Shown in pieces: positions 7,883 to 14,844 of a DNA stretch of 35,731 bases. The notes beneath the pieces are model-generated. The model ran no database searches. It worked only from the letters and a program-made list of their open reading frames with translations, and was not told the origin of the DNA. Source of the stretch: JOPF133 sp052144935 (lineage in GTDB: Bacteria; Acidobacteriota; Terriglobia; Bryobacterales; Bryobacteraceae); NCBI GenBank assembly GCA_052144935.1, contig JBKQPR010000165.1:1-35731 (forward strand), written 5' to 3'. The translations under genes were made by a program, and so were the position numbers. Numbering within the stretch: the first letter of the stretch is position 1; every line of letters begins with the position of its first letter.

Positions 7883-8611
7883 ATGCCCGTCACGCTACAG
7901 AACCAAGTGGTACTCATCATTGGCGCTTCCAGCGGCATTGGCCGCGAGACCGCGATACTGTTTGCCCGCGAGGGCGCGCGCGTCATGGCCGCGGCGCGCC
8001 GCCAGGACCGTCTGATCGGTCTGCAGAAGGCGCTCGCCCAGGAAGGGCGGCCGATCGAGATCCAGACCGCCGACGCCTCGCACGCGGCCGAGATGGAGCA
8101 ACTCGCCGCACACACCCGCGAGCGGCTCGGACCCATCGACATCCTGGTGTATGTCACCGGCACGAATACGCCCGACCGCTCGCTGAAGCGGCTGAACCCG
8201 GGAATCTGGGACCGCCTGATCGCGGTGAACCTCAACGGCGCCTATTACGCTACCGCCGCCGTACTGCCGTCCATGCGGGAGCGCAAATCCGGCCACCTCA
8301 TTTTCATCTCCTCGATTTCGGGATTCGTGCCGGACGTTTCGGGGGCCGCTTACCAGGCTTCCAAGCGCGGTCTGATCGGCCTGTCGCACGCCATCCGCGT
8401 GGAGGAGAAAGAAAACGGCATTCGCACCTGCGCCATCTGCCCCGGCCTGGTGGACACCGAGATTCTCGAGCTGCGCCCGGTGAAGCCGCCGGCCGAGATG
8501 CTGGCGCAGGCCTTGCAGCCGGGCGACGTCGCCGAGGCGGTTCTGGCGGTGGCGAAAATGCCTCCGCGCGTCACCGTGCCGGAAATGCAGGTGCTGCCGA
8601 CCACGCTCTGA
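7883..8611 (+). CDS. Short-chain dehydrogenase/reductase (SDR)
   Basis: The 242-aa protein has a Rossmann fold. The cofactor-binding GASSGIG lies at about residues 14-20, and AARRQDRL at the end of beta-2 suggests NADP(H) preference. The NNAG site is replaced by VTGT; the catalytic Ser is in FISSISG and the Tyr/Lys pair in YQASK. CPGLVDTEI is the typical C-terminal loop. The substrate is unknown. GGAG about 5 nt before the ATG supports the start. The next gene begins 12 nt after the stop, so they probably share a transcript. Confidence 0.9.
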   Translation: MPVTLQNQVVLIIGASSGIGRETAILFAREGARVMAAARRQDRLIGLQKALAQEGRPIEIQTADASHAAEMEQLAAHTRERLGPIDILVYVTGTNTPDRSLKRLNPGIWDRLIAVNLNGAYYATAAVLPSMRERKSGHLIFISSISGFVPDVSGAAYQASKRGLIGLSHAIRVEEKENGIRTCAICPGLVDTEILELRPVKPPAEMLAQALQPGDVAEAVLAVAKMPPRVTVPEMQVLPTTL

Positions 8612-8623
8612 TGCGACGCTCCG

Positions 8624-9304
8624 ATGGGACTGTCTGGCCCGCTCCACCTGGCGCTCGTGGCGGCCATCGTGGCGATCGCCGCGGGGTTGTCGATGCTGTG
8701 CCGGCGGAGGCCGGGAACGGCGCGCGCCGTCCGGCTGGCCCTGGGCTGGGGCCTCGCGGGCAACGAACTGGTGTGGTGGGTGTTCCGCTACTCCCACGAA
8801 GGCGTGCATCTCTGGAACCTGCCGCTGCAGCTTTGCGATCTGACGGTGTGGCTTTCGGTGGGGGCCTGCCTGACGGCGATCCCATGGGTGGTGGAATTCG
8901 CCTACTTCGCGGGATTGGCCGGCGCGGGAATGGCCCTGCTCACCCCGGATCTCTGGTCGCCCTGGCCGTCTTATCCGGCGATCTACTTTTTCGTGGCGCA
9001 CGGAGGCATTGTCACGGCGGTGGCGGTGTTAGTGTTCGGCGGGATCTGCCCGCTCCGCGCCGGCGCGGTGTGGCGCGCCTACCGGCGGTTGTTGGGCTGG
9101 GCGGCAGTGGCGGGCGCCTTCAACTTTCTGGCGGGGACCAATTACGGGTATCTCCGGCGCAAGCCATCCAGCGCCTCGGCGTTGGACATGCTGGGGCCGT
9201 GGCCGGTATATCTCTTGACCGGGGCCATAGTGGCGCTGGCGCTGTTCTGGCTGCTGTGGCTGCCGGCGCGGGCGGCCGCGCGGCAGGCCTCCCGCCATAC
9301 ATAG
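8624..9304 (+). CDS. YwaF/TIGR02206-type integral membrane protein
   Basis: The 226-aa protein has about six or seven hydrophobic helices. Family hallmarks are LPLQLCDLTVWL near the middle of the N-terminal half, FVAHGGIVTAV, and a C-terminal NYGYLRRKPSSASALDMLGPWPVYL, which matches the conserved NYMYL-KP-GPWPWY pattern of the YwaF family. The function of the family is unknown. The stop codon TAG straddles the edge of the hairpin element at 9304-9402, so the natural C-terminus may have been altered by that insertion. Confidence 0.85.
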   Translation: MGLSGPLHLALVAAIVAIAAGLSMLCRRRPGTARAVRLALGWGLAGNELVWWVFRYSHEGVHLWNLPLQLCDLTVWLSVGACLTAIPWVVEFAYFAGLAGAGMALLTPDLWSPWPSYPAIYFFVAHGGIVTAVAVLVFGGICPLRAGAVWRAYRRLLGWAAVAGAFNFLAGTNYGYLRRKPSSASALDMLGPWPVYLLTGAIVALALFWLLWLPARAAARQASRHT

Positions 9305-9402
9305 GGTAGCCGGAACAACAAGCTGGACATTTGACGCAGCCTTGATATCGTAGAGTGGGTAAACGCGCGCGGTCCGCGTCCAGATTGTTGTTCCGGCTAC
9401 CC
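9304..9402. mobile_element. MITE-like foldback element
   Basis: The ends are 25-bp inverted repeats with one mismatch (9304-9328 and 9378-9402; the outer 18 bp GGGTAGCCGGAACAACAA are perfect). They are separated by 49 bp and flanked on both sides by the triplet ATA (9301-9303, 9403-9405), as expected for a short target duplication. It encodes no protein. A terminator is less likely because of the long loop and the lack of a T-run. Confidence 0.6.
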
Positions 9403-9460
9403 ATAGCGTTTCGACCGGGGGCGCGCCGAAAAGATTTCCATTTTGCAGATCGCTTTATCC

Positions 9461-9466
9461 TATAAT
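9461..9466 (+). promoter_or_regulatory. Consensus -10 box for a leaderless small gene
   Basis: Perfect TATAAT ends 8 nt before the ATG at 9475, so transcription would begin at or beside the start codon. The -35 region is poor (TTTCCATT, spacing near 19). Confidence 0.55.
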
Positions 9467-9474
9467 GTAGACGG

Positions 9475-9792
9475 ATGAGGAAGGCGATCACAACGGTGAT
9501 GCTGATGGCGTTGTTCGCCATTATGGCGAGTTGCCAGATGTTGGGCTGCGCTCCGGCGGATGCGGCGGATCACGCCTGCTGCCACAAACACGCAACGCCG
9601 AAAATGAAGTGCCCGCACGGATTGCTGGAGCAAGCCAAGGCCGGCGCAGCACTGGCGCATGGCGGCGGCGCGGCGCCGGTGACGCGCGTTTCGATTCCAG
9701 CGATCTCCGAATCCCCGCGTAGGGTTCAAACAGAGACGAGACTGCCCAATCGGGCGGGCTCGTATTTGCGGAACCGGATTCTCCTGATCTGA
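9475..9792 (+). CDS. Small exported Cys/His-containing protein
   Basis: The 105-aa protein has an N-terminal hydrophobic segment (ITTVMLMALFAIMASC) that could be a lipoprotein or Sec signal. It is followed by CAPADAADHACCHKHATPKMKCPHG, a Cys/His cluster suited to metal binding. I do not recognise a family. A second tiny Cys-pair-rich exported protein follows 69 nt later, so the two may belong together, perhaps in metal handling (inference). No ribosome site is seen; a TATAAT box directly upstream suggests a leaderless message. Confidence 0.65.
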   Translation: MRKAITTVMLMALFAIMASCQMLGCAPADAADHACCHKHATPKMKCPHGLLEQAKAGAALAHGGGAAPVTRVSIPAISESPRRVQTETRLPNRAGSYLRNRILLI

Positions 9793-9861
9793 GGCTGGCC
9801 GCACTACCCATTGCGGTTGCGTATTAGCCTGATTTCAAAATTCAGATTAAGGAGAAATACC

Positions 9862-10011
9862 ATGAAGAAGATTGCTACGAGTGTGATTAGCCTGGTGGCG
9901 CTGATGGCGCTGACGCTGTCTGCGAGCCAAGCACCGGCGAAGAGCGGTTGCTGCAATGGCGGCGCCTGTTGCAAGGGCGGCGCCTGCTGCCGCATGCATC
10001 GCGCAAAGTAA
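9862..10011 (+). CDS. 49-aa exported protein with repeated Cys pairs
   Basis: The start at 9862 has a good AAGGAG 8 nt upstream. A signal peptide (KKIATSVISLVALMALTLSASQA) leaves a mature part of about 25 residues with three CC pairs spaced by Gly (GCCNGGACCKGGACCRMH). The pattern suggests a soft-metal-binding peptide (copper or similar) or a disulfide-rich peptide. Nothing in the sequence decides between these. It is followed by a strong hairpin. Confidence 0.75.
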   Translation: MKKIATSVISLVALMALTLSASQAPAKSGCCNGGACCKGGACCRMHRAK

Positions 10012-10024
10012 AGCACAACGAACG

Positions 10025-10049
10025 GTGGGCGGCCGGGCGCGCCGCCCAC
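10025..10049 (+). terminator. Hairpin after the Cys-pair peptide gene
   Basis: GTGGGCGGC and GCCGCCCAC form a perfect 9-bp stem with a 7-nt loop, 13 nt after the stop. No T-run follows, so it may stabilise the message or be an intergenic palindrome rather than a classical terminator. Confidence 0.5.
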
Positions 10050-10115
10050 GCTACAGCGGCAGGGGCGGGCGCTTTCAACTTTCCGGCGGGCGCCATGCCA
10101 TAATCAATTTGAGAC

Positions 10116-10162
10116 CCGAATAGCTTGCTTCCGGCCGGCTTCGGTCCGGCAACACTATTCGG
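10116..10162. repeat. Long hairpin ending at a GTG start codon
   Basis: CCGAATAG (10116-10123) pairs with CTATTCGG (10155-10162). Inside it TTGC pairs with GCAA, and a further CCGG-rich stem is capped by CTTCGG. The last base of the stem is the G of the GTG start of the next gene. It may control translation or be an inserted palindrome. Confidence 0.5.
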
Positions 10163-11142
10163 TGAACGACTTGAATACCAGACGGCAGTTCATTCAGATC
10201 TCGGCTGGAATGGCCGGCGTGTCCTCTGGCCCCGGCGCGCCGGGCCCAGGGGGCACCCCAGAGGGCACTCCAGAGGGCACCCCGGGGGGCGCCGGGCCCA
10301 GAGGGCGCCCCGCGGCGCCTTTGCCGACCGTACGGCTCGGCAAGTACGAAATCAGCCGCCTCATCATCGGCTCCAATCCGTTCTACGGGTATTCCCACGC
10401 TTCGGGCTTACTGGACCAACACATGCTGGAGTGGAGCACGCCGGACCATGTCTGCGGAGCGCTTCAGGAAGCCGAGCGGAACGGCATCAATACGTTCCAA
10501 ACCAACGGCAGCGAACGCGCCATCGCCGACATCGCCCTGCACCGCGAACGGGGCGGCCAACTGCAAACGATCGCCCTGATTCGAGAGAAACCCGAAGAGG
10601 CCGTGAAACGCATGCGCCCGATCGCGGTGGCGCACCACGGAGAAGTCACCGACGCGCTCTACCGCCAACAGAAAATGGAGGACGTCCGCGAGTTCACTAA
10701 GCGCACGCGGCAGGCCGGCGTGCTGGTCGGCGTTTCCACGCACAAGCCGGAGGTCATCGAGTACATCGAGGAGCGCGGCTGGGATGTGGATTTTTATATG
10801 GGCTGCGCTTATAACCGCACGCGTACTCCCGAGGAGATTCGCAAGTTACTCGGCGAGCTTCCGCTACCGGCCAACGAACTGTACCTCGAAAAGGATCCGG
10901 AGCGTATGTTTGCGCGGATGCGCCAAACCCGCAAGACCTGCTTCGCTTTTAAGATCCTGGCGGCGGGGCGAGTGGCGGGATCGCCCGCATCGCTCGATGC
11001 GGCCTTCCAATCCGCTTTCGCGGGCATCAAGCCGCGGGATGGCGTGATTGTGGGCGTCTATCCGCGGTTCAAGAATCAGATCGAGGAGAACGCTCAACGG
11101 GTTCGCGCGTACGGCGCCGAAACCGTGCAGGTTAGGAATTAA
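10162..11142 (+). CDS. Tat-exported aldo/keto-reductase-like protein with repeat insert
   Basis: The 326-aa protein starts with a GTG; no ribosome site is seen. The N-terminus carries a twin-arginine motif (TRRQFIQISAGMAG), so export by Tat is likely. Residues about 20-51 are a Gly/Pro/Thr/Glu linker (units such as EGTP) encoded by the dispersed 12-bp repeat. After the linker the fold resembles the aldo/keto reductase barrel: LGKYEISRLIIGSNPFYGY, AERNGINTFQTNGSER and GVLVGVSTHKPEVIEYI. The classic AKR catalytic Tyr/Lys/His set is not clearly present, so reductase activity is uncertain. Similar proteins are usually annotated as hypothetical in Acidobacteriota (recollection, not checked). Confidence 0.75.
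   Translation: MNDLNTRRQFIQISAGMAGVSSGPGAPGPGGTPEGTPEGTPGGAGPRGRPAAPLPTVRLGKYEISRLIIGSNPFYGYSHASGLLDQHMLEWSTPDHVCGALQEAERNGINTFQTNGSERAIADIALHRERGGQLQTIALIREKPEEAVKRMRPIAVAHHGEVTDALYRQQKMEDVREFTKRTRQAGVLVGVSTHKPEVIEYIEERGWDVDFYMGCAYNRTRTPEEIRKLLGELPLPANELYLEKDPERMFARMRQTRKTCFAFKILAAGRVAGSPASLDAAFQSAFAGIKPRDGVIVGVYPRFKNQIEENAQRVRAYGAETVQVRN
10242..10311 (+). repeat. In-frame expansion of the dispersed 12-bp repeat, locus 1
   Basis: GGGCCCAGGGGGCACCCC (10242-10259) is followed by units AGAGGGCACTCC and AGAGGGCACCCC, then GGGCCCAGAGGGCGCCCC (10294-10311). These are the reverse complement of the core found at 55-72, 14810-14827 and elsewhere. The unit is four codons long and lies between the Tat signal and the folded domain. 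Confidence 0.8.
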
Positions 11143-11181
11143 ACAAGGAGAAAGAAGCCAGGAGCCAGGAGTCGGAAGCAA

Positions 11182-11198
11182 CCCCGCGACAGGCGGGG
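11182..11198. terminator. Small GC hairpin after the Tat protein gene
   Basis: CCCCGC and GCGGGG form a 6-bp stem with a 5-nt loop, 40 nt after the stop. No T-run is seen. It is weak evidence for termination. Confidence 0.3.
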
Positions 11199-11237
11199 AT
11201 GGTGCGCAACGATTTCCAGCTCCGTGGTTAATTCGCC

Positions 11238-12695
11238 ATGCGGCCTCAAACCGTTTTTGCCTCTCTCGTGCTCCTTTGCGCTGCGCCTTTGGCCTTGGTC
11301 TACGCGCAGAGCGCCCCGGTTCTGGACATTCGATGGGACGCCGTCTCCCAGGTTTCAAGAACCACCGCTACCTTGCAGGTGGTCGTCAATCCGCCGCTGC
11401 GGCGCGGATCCGGCATCCACGATGCGGCCTTTCGGGCCTTGCACGATCTGGGCGCCGAGTATGTCCGCTACGTCCCCTGGCTCCCCTACCCGAAACTCGC
11501 GGTGGCCGAGCTGGAGCCGGGCGTGTGGGACACGTCGCTCATCGACCCGATGACCATCGATTTCTTCAACGCCACCGAAGGCCATGCCACCATTCTGAAC
11601 TTCAGCACTATTCCCGCGTGGCTTTTCAAGACCGATAAGCCGGTGGCGTATCCCGCCGATCCCGACGAAGCGATGTGGAATTACACTCAGGGCAAGGACC
11701 TCCGCGAAGGCGGCTTGCAGGATCTCGCCGATTACTACGCACACCTGGTGAGCTGGTATACCAAGGGCGGCTTCACCGACCGGCAGGGGAAGCGGCACAC
11801 CTCCAACTTCCACTTTAAGATTCCGTACTGGGAGGTCTTCAACGAGCCCGACTTCGAGCACGGGATGTCACCGCAGGACTATACCGCACGCTATGACGCG
11901 GTGGCGGCTGCGATCCATGCCGTGTCACCGGAGACGAAGTTCGCCGGCCTGGCGCTCGCGGCTCCCAGCAGGCACCCGGAAATGTTCGAGTATTTCCTCG
12001 ACCACAAGAACCATCGCCCCGGCATCCCGCTCGACATGATTTCGTATCACTTCTATGCAAACCCGGCGGCAGCCGAGACGCCCGACCACTGGCAGTACAC
12101 CTTCTTCGACCAGGCCGACGGGTTCCTCAACACGGTCCGTTACGTCGAGCAGATCCGCAAGCGGCTATCGCCCGGAACGCGCACGACCCTGGATGAGATT
12201 GGCAATATCCTCCCCGGCGATCCCGCGGGCAAGGAGACCATTCCCGATATCTACTGGAATGCCTCGGGAGCGCTCTATGCGTACGTCTATGTGGAGGCGA
12301 TGCGGATGGGAATCGATATTGCCGGAGAGTCGCAGTTGGTCGGGTACCCGACACAGTTTCCCAGCGTGAGCATGTTGGATTGGAAGACGGGGAGTCCGAA
12401 TGCGCGCTTCCAGGTGCTCAAGCTGATCCACGATCACTTCGCGCCGGGCGACCAACTCGTCGAGACTCGTGGCGCGACCCGCGACATCCTGGCGCAGGCG
12501 TTTGTCACGCCCAAGGGCCGCGCGCTGCTGGTGGCGAACAAGCGCAATGCGGGAACCACCGTCCGGCTGAGGGAGGCATGGAAGGATGCGGAGGTGTCGG
12601 TGGTGGATTCCTCCGCGGCCCCGCACACGGCGGCGTTCGGAGGGGCGGAGATGGAACTGGGGCCTTTCGCGGTGGCGGTGGTTTGGGGGAAGTGA
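11238..12695 (+). CDS. Exported GH39-like glycoside hydrolase
   Basis: The 485-aa protein has a signal peptide (TVFASLVLLCAAPLALVYAQ). The fold is a clan-A (beta/alpha)8 barrel: the acid/base Glu is in YWEVFNEPD (about residue 203), and the nucleophile is probably the Glu in TTLDEIGN (about residue 320). LGAEYVRYVPWLPYPKL at the first strand is typical of GH39 beta-xylosidase/iduronidase-like enzymes. The C-terminal about 90 residues look like the small beta-domain seen in GH39. It probably cleaves plant or microbial polysaccharide in the periplasm or outside; the exact substrate is unknown. It is the last gene of the rightward run before the accessory island. Confidence 0.82.
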   Translation: MRPQTVFASLVLLCAAPLALVYAQSAPVLDIRWDAVSQVSRTTATLQVVVNPPLRRGSGIHDAAFRALHDLGAEYVRYVPWLPYPKLAVAELEPGVWDTSLIDPMTIDFFNATEGHATILNFSTIPAWLFKTDKPVAYPADPDEAMWNYTQGKDLREGGLQDLADYYAHLVSWYTKGGFTDRQGKRHTSNFHFKIPYWEVFNEPDFEHGMSPQDYTARYDAVAAAIHAVSPETKFAGLALAAPSRHPEMFEYFLDHKNHRPGIPLDMISYHFYANPAAAETPDHWQYTFFDQADGFLNTVRYVEQIRKRLSPGTRTTLDEIGNILPGDPAGKETIPDIYWNASGALYAYVYVEAMRMGIDIAGESQLVGYPTQFPSVSMLDWKTGSPNARFQVLKLIHDHFAPGDQLVETRGATRDILAQAFVTPKGRALLVANKRNAGTTVRLREAWKDAEVSVVDSSAAPHTAAFGGAEMELGPFAVAVVWGK

Positions 12696-12716
12696 TGGGG
12701 CCGGGGCGCTCATGCC

Positions 12717-12734
12717 GGGGCGGCCTTTGGGCCC
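12717..12734. repeat. Degenerate copy of the dispersed core
   Basis: GGGGCGGCCTTTGGGCCC matches GGGGTGCCCTCTGGGCCC at 15 of 18 positions. It is intergenic, just after the glycosidase gene. Confidence 0.5.
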
Positions 12735-12790
12735 GCAGAACTCACCGACATGGCGACCGTACGTCCAAGTGGATAACTCCCGGATGGCTA

Positions 12791-13179
12791 AAATTAACCG
12801 GTCCAAATCTGCTTGAACCTAAATCTCAGCGTAAGCGTTCTATAATCAAGCAGTTTGGCCGGTTAATTTCGGTATAACTGGTCCAATCTGTGCACCCGCC
12901 TTTAAGCTCCGGATTCCGCTTGAGTTAGGTGCGCGCGGGCATCACGATTGGCCAGTTATGCCGACCATCCGGACACTATCCGGGAAGCGCCACTTCAACG
13001 TGTAGGGCGTTTATTCGGCCAATCGTGATGCCCGCGCGGAGATAACTCGTTTGAAATCCTGGCGTTAAGGGCGCGTGCACAGATTGGACCGAATAAACGC
13101 GAAAAAACCGGCCAAACTGCTTGACTCTAAGTCACTTACGCCAGGCTTTTCGCGCAAGCAGATTTGGGCCGGTTTTTTT
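12791..13179. repeat. 389-bp cluster of four bulged hairpins in two 173-bp inverted arms
   Basis: Arm 1 (12791-12963) contains hairpin H1 (12791-12869) and abutting H2 (12870-12963). Arm 2 (13007-13179) contains H3 (13007-13100) and H4 (13101-13179). H1 and H4 are both 79 nt, and H2 and H3 both 94 nt; each pair aligns without gaps when one member is reverse-complemented. All four share an inner stem of the type GGYCCAA...CTG paired with a strand lacking two bases, so two T bases bulge out. The outer stems differ between arms yet stay complementary (TTAACC/GGTTAA versus AAAACC/GGTTTT; CGGTATAACT/AGTTATGCCG versus GCGTTTATTC/GAATAAACGC). A run of seven T ends H4, so it might also terminate transcription. 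No open frame inside is convincing. Confidence 0.85.
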
Positions 13180-13341
13180 ATGTTTTGCATCCAGTTGAGG
13201 TGGATGGAACACTACCGGAAGGATTTCCGACCCGCTGCGGCGGCGTGCACTATCCATGCGAGCACGTGCTTGCGTTCGAGTTTGGGACTAGACCTTGCCG
13301 CACGCCCTTTCCGAAAATGAGAGACTGAGAAGAGGTTCGAT

Positions 13342-13860
13342 ATGCGCGTTTTCATCTCTTTCGCCAACCATGACGCCAATTTGGCTACGCAACTGGAAGC
13401 AGCATTGCGACGCAACAACATCGAAACGCGGTCAAGTCTGGACGTTGCTTCAGGAGAGGATTGGAAACGAGTAATTGATCATGAGAGTGCAAGCGCAGAC
13501 GGCTACGTATTTCTCCTCGGCGCCGGTGCGTCTGCAAATCCACAGCTCCAGGCCGAGTGGAGATCGCTACTTCGGAATGATTGGGAATCAAAAAAGCCTC
13601 TAATCCCAGTGATCCATGCACATGATGCGTCCCTTCAGGACTTGCCTCCATTCCTGCGGAATCGGCGGGCAATCTTCACGACCAATTTTGACACTGTGAT
13701 TGGTGAACTGCGCTACCTGATTGAGCACCCAACCGAAACTCTGGATCGCACGCACGAGCAACAGTCGAGAGTGGAGCAGGAGAGACGCCTCAACGAGTTG
13801 AAGGATTACGCCTTATCGCTCAAAGAGGAGAGCGCAGGTGGTGGGGGCAAGCCTCAATGA
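13342..13860 (+). CDS. TIR-domain protein (candidate defence component)
   Basis: The 172-aa protein begins directly with a TIR domain: RVFISFANHDANLATQLEAALR (box-1-like), GEDWKRVIDHESASADGYVFLLG, and a Glu in LQAEWRSLL at the position of the TIR NADase catalytic Glu. About 35 charged residues follow (EQQSRVEQERRLNELKDYALSLKEE), probably coiled coil. Bacterial TIR domains commonly cleave NAD+ or make cyclic ADP-ribose signals in anti-phage systems (family knowledge); activity here is inference. GAAGAGG lies just before the ATG. The stop overlaps the next start (ATGA). GC content is clearly lower than in neighbouring genes, consistent with transfer. Confidence 0.85.
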   Translation: MRVFISFANHDANLATQLEAALRRNNIETRSSLDVASGEDWKRVIDHESASADGYVFLLGAGASANPQLQAEWRSLLRNDWESKKPLIPVIHAHDASLQDLPPFLRNRRAIFTTNFDTVIGELRYLIEHPTETLDRTHEQQSRVEQERRLNELKDYALSLKEESAGGGGKPQ

Positions 13861-14474
13861 TCGGCCGGCCCCAGCCGGCATACGAGAAATCGGTGTTCAT
13901 CAACTGTCCTTTCGATTCGGAATACCGGGATCTCATGCTCGCTAATGTGTTCTCCGTTTCGGCTCACGGTTTTGTTCCTCGGAGCGCACGGGAGACCCAG
14001 GGAGACGCGGAGCCGCGTTTCTCCCGCATCCTAACTACAATCGCGGCTTCCAAGTATTCCATTCACGACCTGTCGCGTTCCACGGGTGAAGGCGGTGAGA
14101 ATCTCGCCAGGTTCAACATGCCGCTTGAACTCGGGATGGCTGCCGCTTTTCGCTTTGAGAGAGACGGCTCAGATCGACCGCATCGATGGCTTGCTCTCGT
14201 TCCTGAAGGCTATGCCTATCAAAAATTCGTCTCCGATCTGGCCGGGTTTGATCCAGCGAGACACGACTCCTCGGTGCCTTCGATTGTTCGCGAAGTTTCT
14301 GCCTGGCTCAGGACACTGGACGATGTCCTGGATCCAGTCCCATCGGCATTGCGCATTCTTCAGAGCTTCCCGTCTTTTCGCGATGCACTCGCCAATGTAC
14401 GAACGGAGGCCCTTGAGAAGGAGACGTGGGCCGACGTTCTGCTGGCGGCTTCCAAGAGCGTTCCGAAACCCTAA
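13857..14474 (+). CDS. Nucleoside-deoxyribosyltransferase-like protein paired with TIR
   Basis: The 205-aa protein has the motif series KSVFINCPFDSEYRDL (about residues 11-26), ILTTIAASKYSIHDLSR and NLARFNMPLELGMAAAFR. The last contains a Glu in an ELG motif, as in nucleoside 2-deoxyribosyltransferase and TIR-like Rossmannoid folds. KFVSDLAGFDPARHD follows. I recall proteins of this type as hypothetical and often next to TIR genes, but the biochemical role is unknown. It may process NAD-derived or nucleoside signals together with the TIR protein. Its ATG overlaps the TIR stop by 4 nt, so translation is probably coupled and the proteins made in similar amounts. GC content is low like its partner. 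Confidence 0.75.
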   Translation: MIGRPQPAYEKSVFINCPFDSEYRDLMLANVFSVSAHGFVPRSARETQGDAEPRFSRILTTIAASKYSIHDLSRSTGEGGENLARFNMPLELGMAAAFRFERDGSDRPHRWLALVPEGYAYQKFVSDLAGFDPARHDSSVPSIVREVSAWLRTLDDVLDPVPSALRILQSFPSFRDALANVRTEALEKETWADVLLAASKSVPKP

Positions 14475-14482
14475 GGAACCTT

Positions 14483-14707
14483 CTAAGGCGGAGGTTGCCC
14501 CAAATTGGACCGTGTCCAAAGCCGGCGGTCTCGATCCGGGTTTCGGCCGATCTCGATCTCCAGAGCGGTGCTGCTAACCCAGGTCGCCTTTCCCTCGCGA
14601 ACCGCGCGAAGAATGGCTTCAACGGCTTCGGCTTCGTTGCGAATGCGGGCTTGGCCCTGATCGTCGGTCAGGCGGTTCAAACAACAGGCATCCAGATAGA
14701 GCCTCAT
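14483..14707 (-). pseudogene. 3'-truncated PIN-domain toxin gene
   Basis: The start at 14707 has AAGGAAGG upstream. The first 60 residues match the start of a PIN family (MRLYLDACCLNRLTDD with the first acidic residue, ARIRNEAEAVEAIL, WVSSTALEIEIGRNPD with the second). The normal protein has about 150 residues with further Asp residues. Here it stops after 74, with an unrelated tail, 9 nt from the end of the TIR operon. The missing half holds the other metal-binding acids, so it is probably inactive. No antitoxin gene precedes it. The break marks one edge of the accessory island. Confidence 0.7.
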
Positions 14708-14757
14708 TCGCAGTCCTTCCTTCACGCGGCGCCCCTCGGCTAGCAGTCCGTGGCAAT

Positions 14758-14802
14758 AACCGCTCCCCTAGTCTGAGCTGAGAAGCCGTAAAGGAAGCGG
14801 TT
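14758..14802. repeat. Intergenic ACCGCTCC-type hairpin, degenerate copy
   Basis: AACCGCT (14758-14764) pairs with AGCGGTT (14796-14802). The outer arm ACCGCTCC...AGCGGT matches the clearer copies at 16429-16485 and 17928-18005. Confidence 0.5.
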
Positions 14803-14834
14803 GGCAGGCGGGGTGCCCTCTGGGCCCGCCTGCC
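14803..14834. repeat. 32-bp REP-like hairpin, copy 2
   Basis: This copy is identical over 32 bp to 48-79 and lies 10 bp beyond the stop of the leftward transglycosylase gene. Exact identity over 14.7 kb points to a mobile or conversion-maintained element, or recent spread. Confidence 0.8.
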
Positions 14835-14844
14835 CTACCCACGA

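Noticed and set aside
12791..13179. Integron attC array
   Set aside because: The bulged T bases and TAAC-TCCAA stretch in hairpins 1 and 2 suggest attC, but hairpins 3 and 4 lack the GTT core, hairpins abut in opposite orientations, there are no cassettes between them, and no integrase is seen.
13075..13320. 81-aa open frame after the hairpins
   Set aside because: It runs through hairpins H3 and H4, has no ribosome site and no resemblance to a known family.
14505..14519. TTGGAC-CGT-GTCCAA palindrome as a further copy of the hairpin cluster or a toxin operator
   Set aside because: Only about ten bases resemble the cluster, and it lies at the broken 3' end of the PIN gene, not in a promoter.
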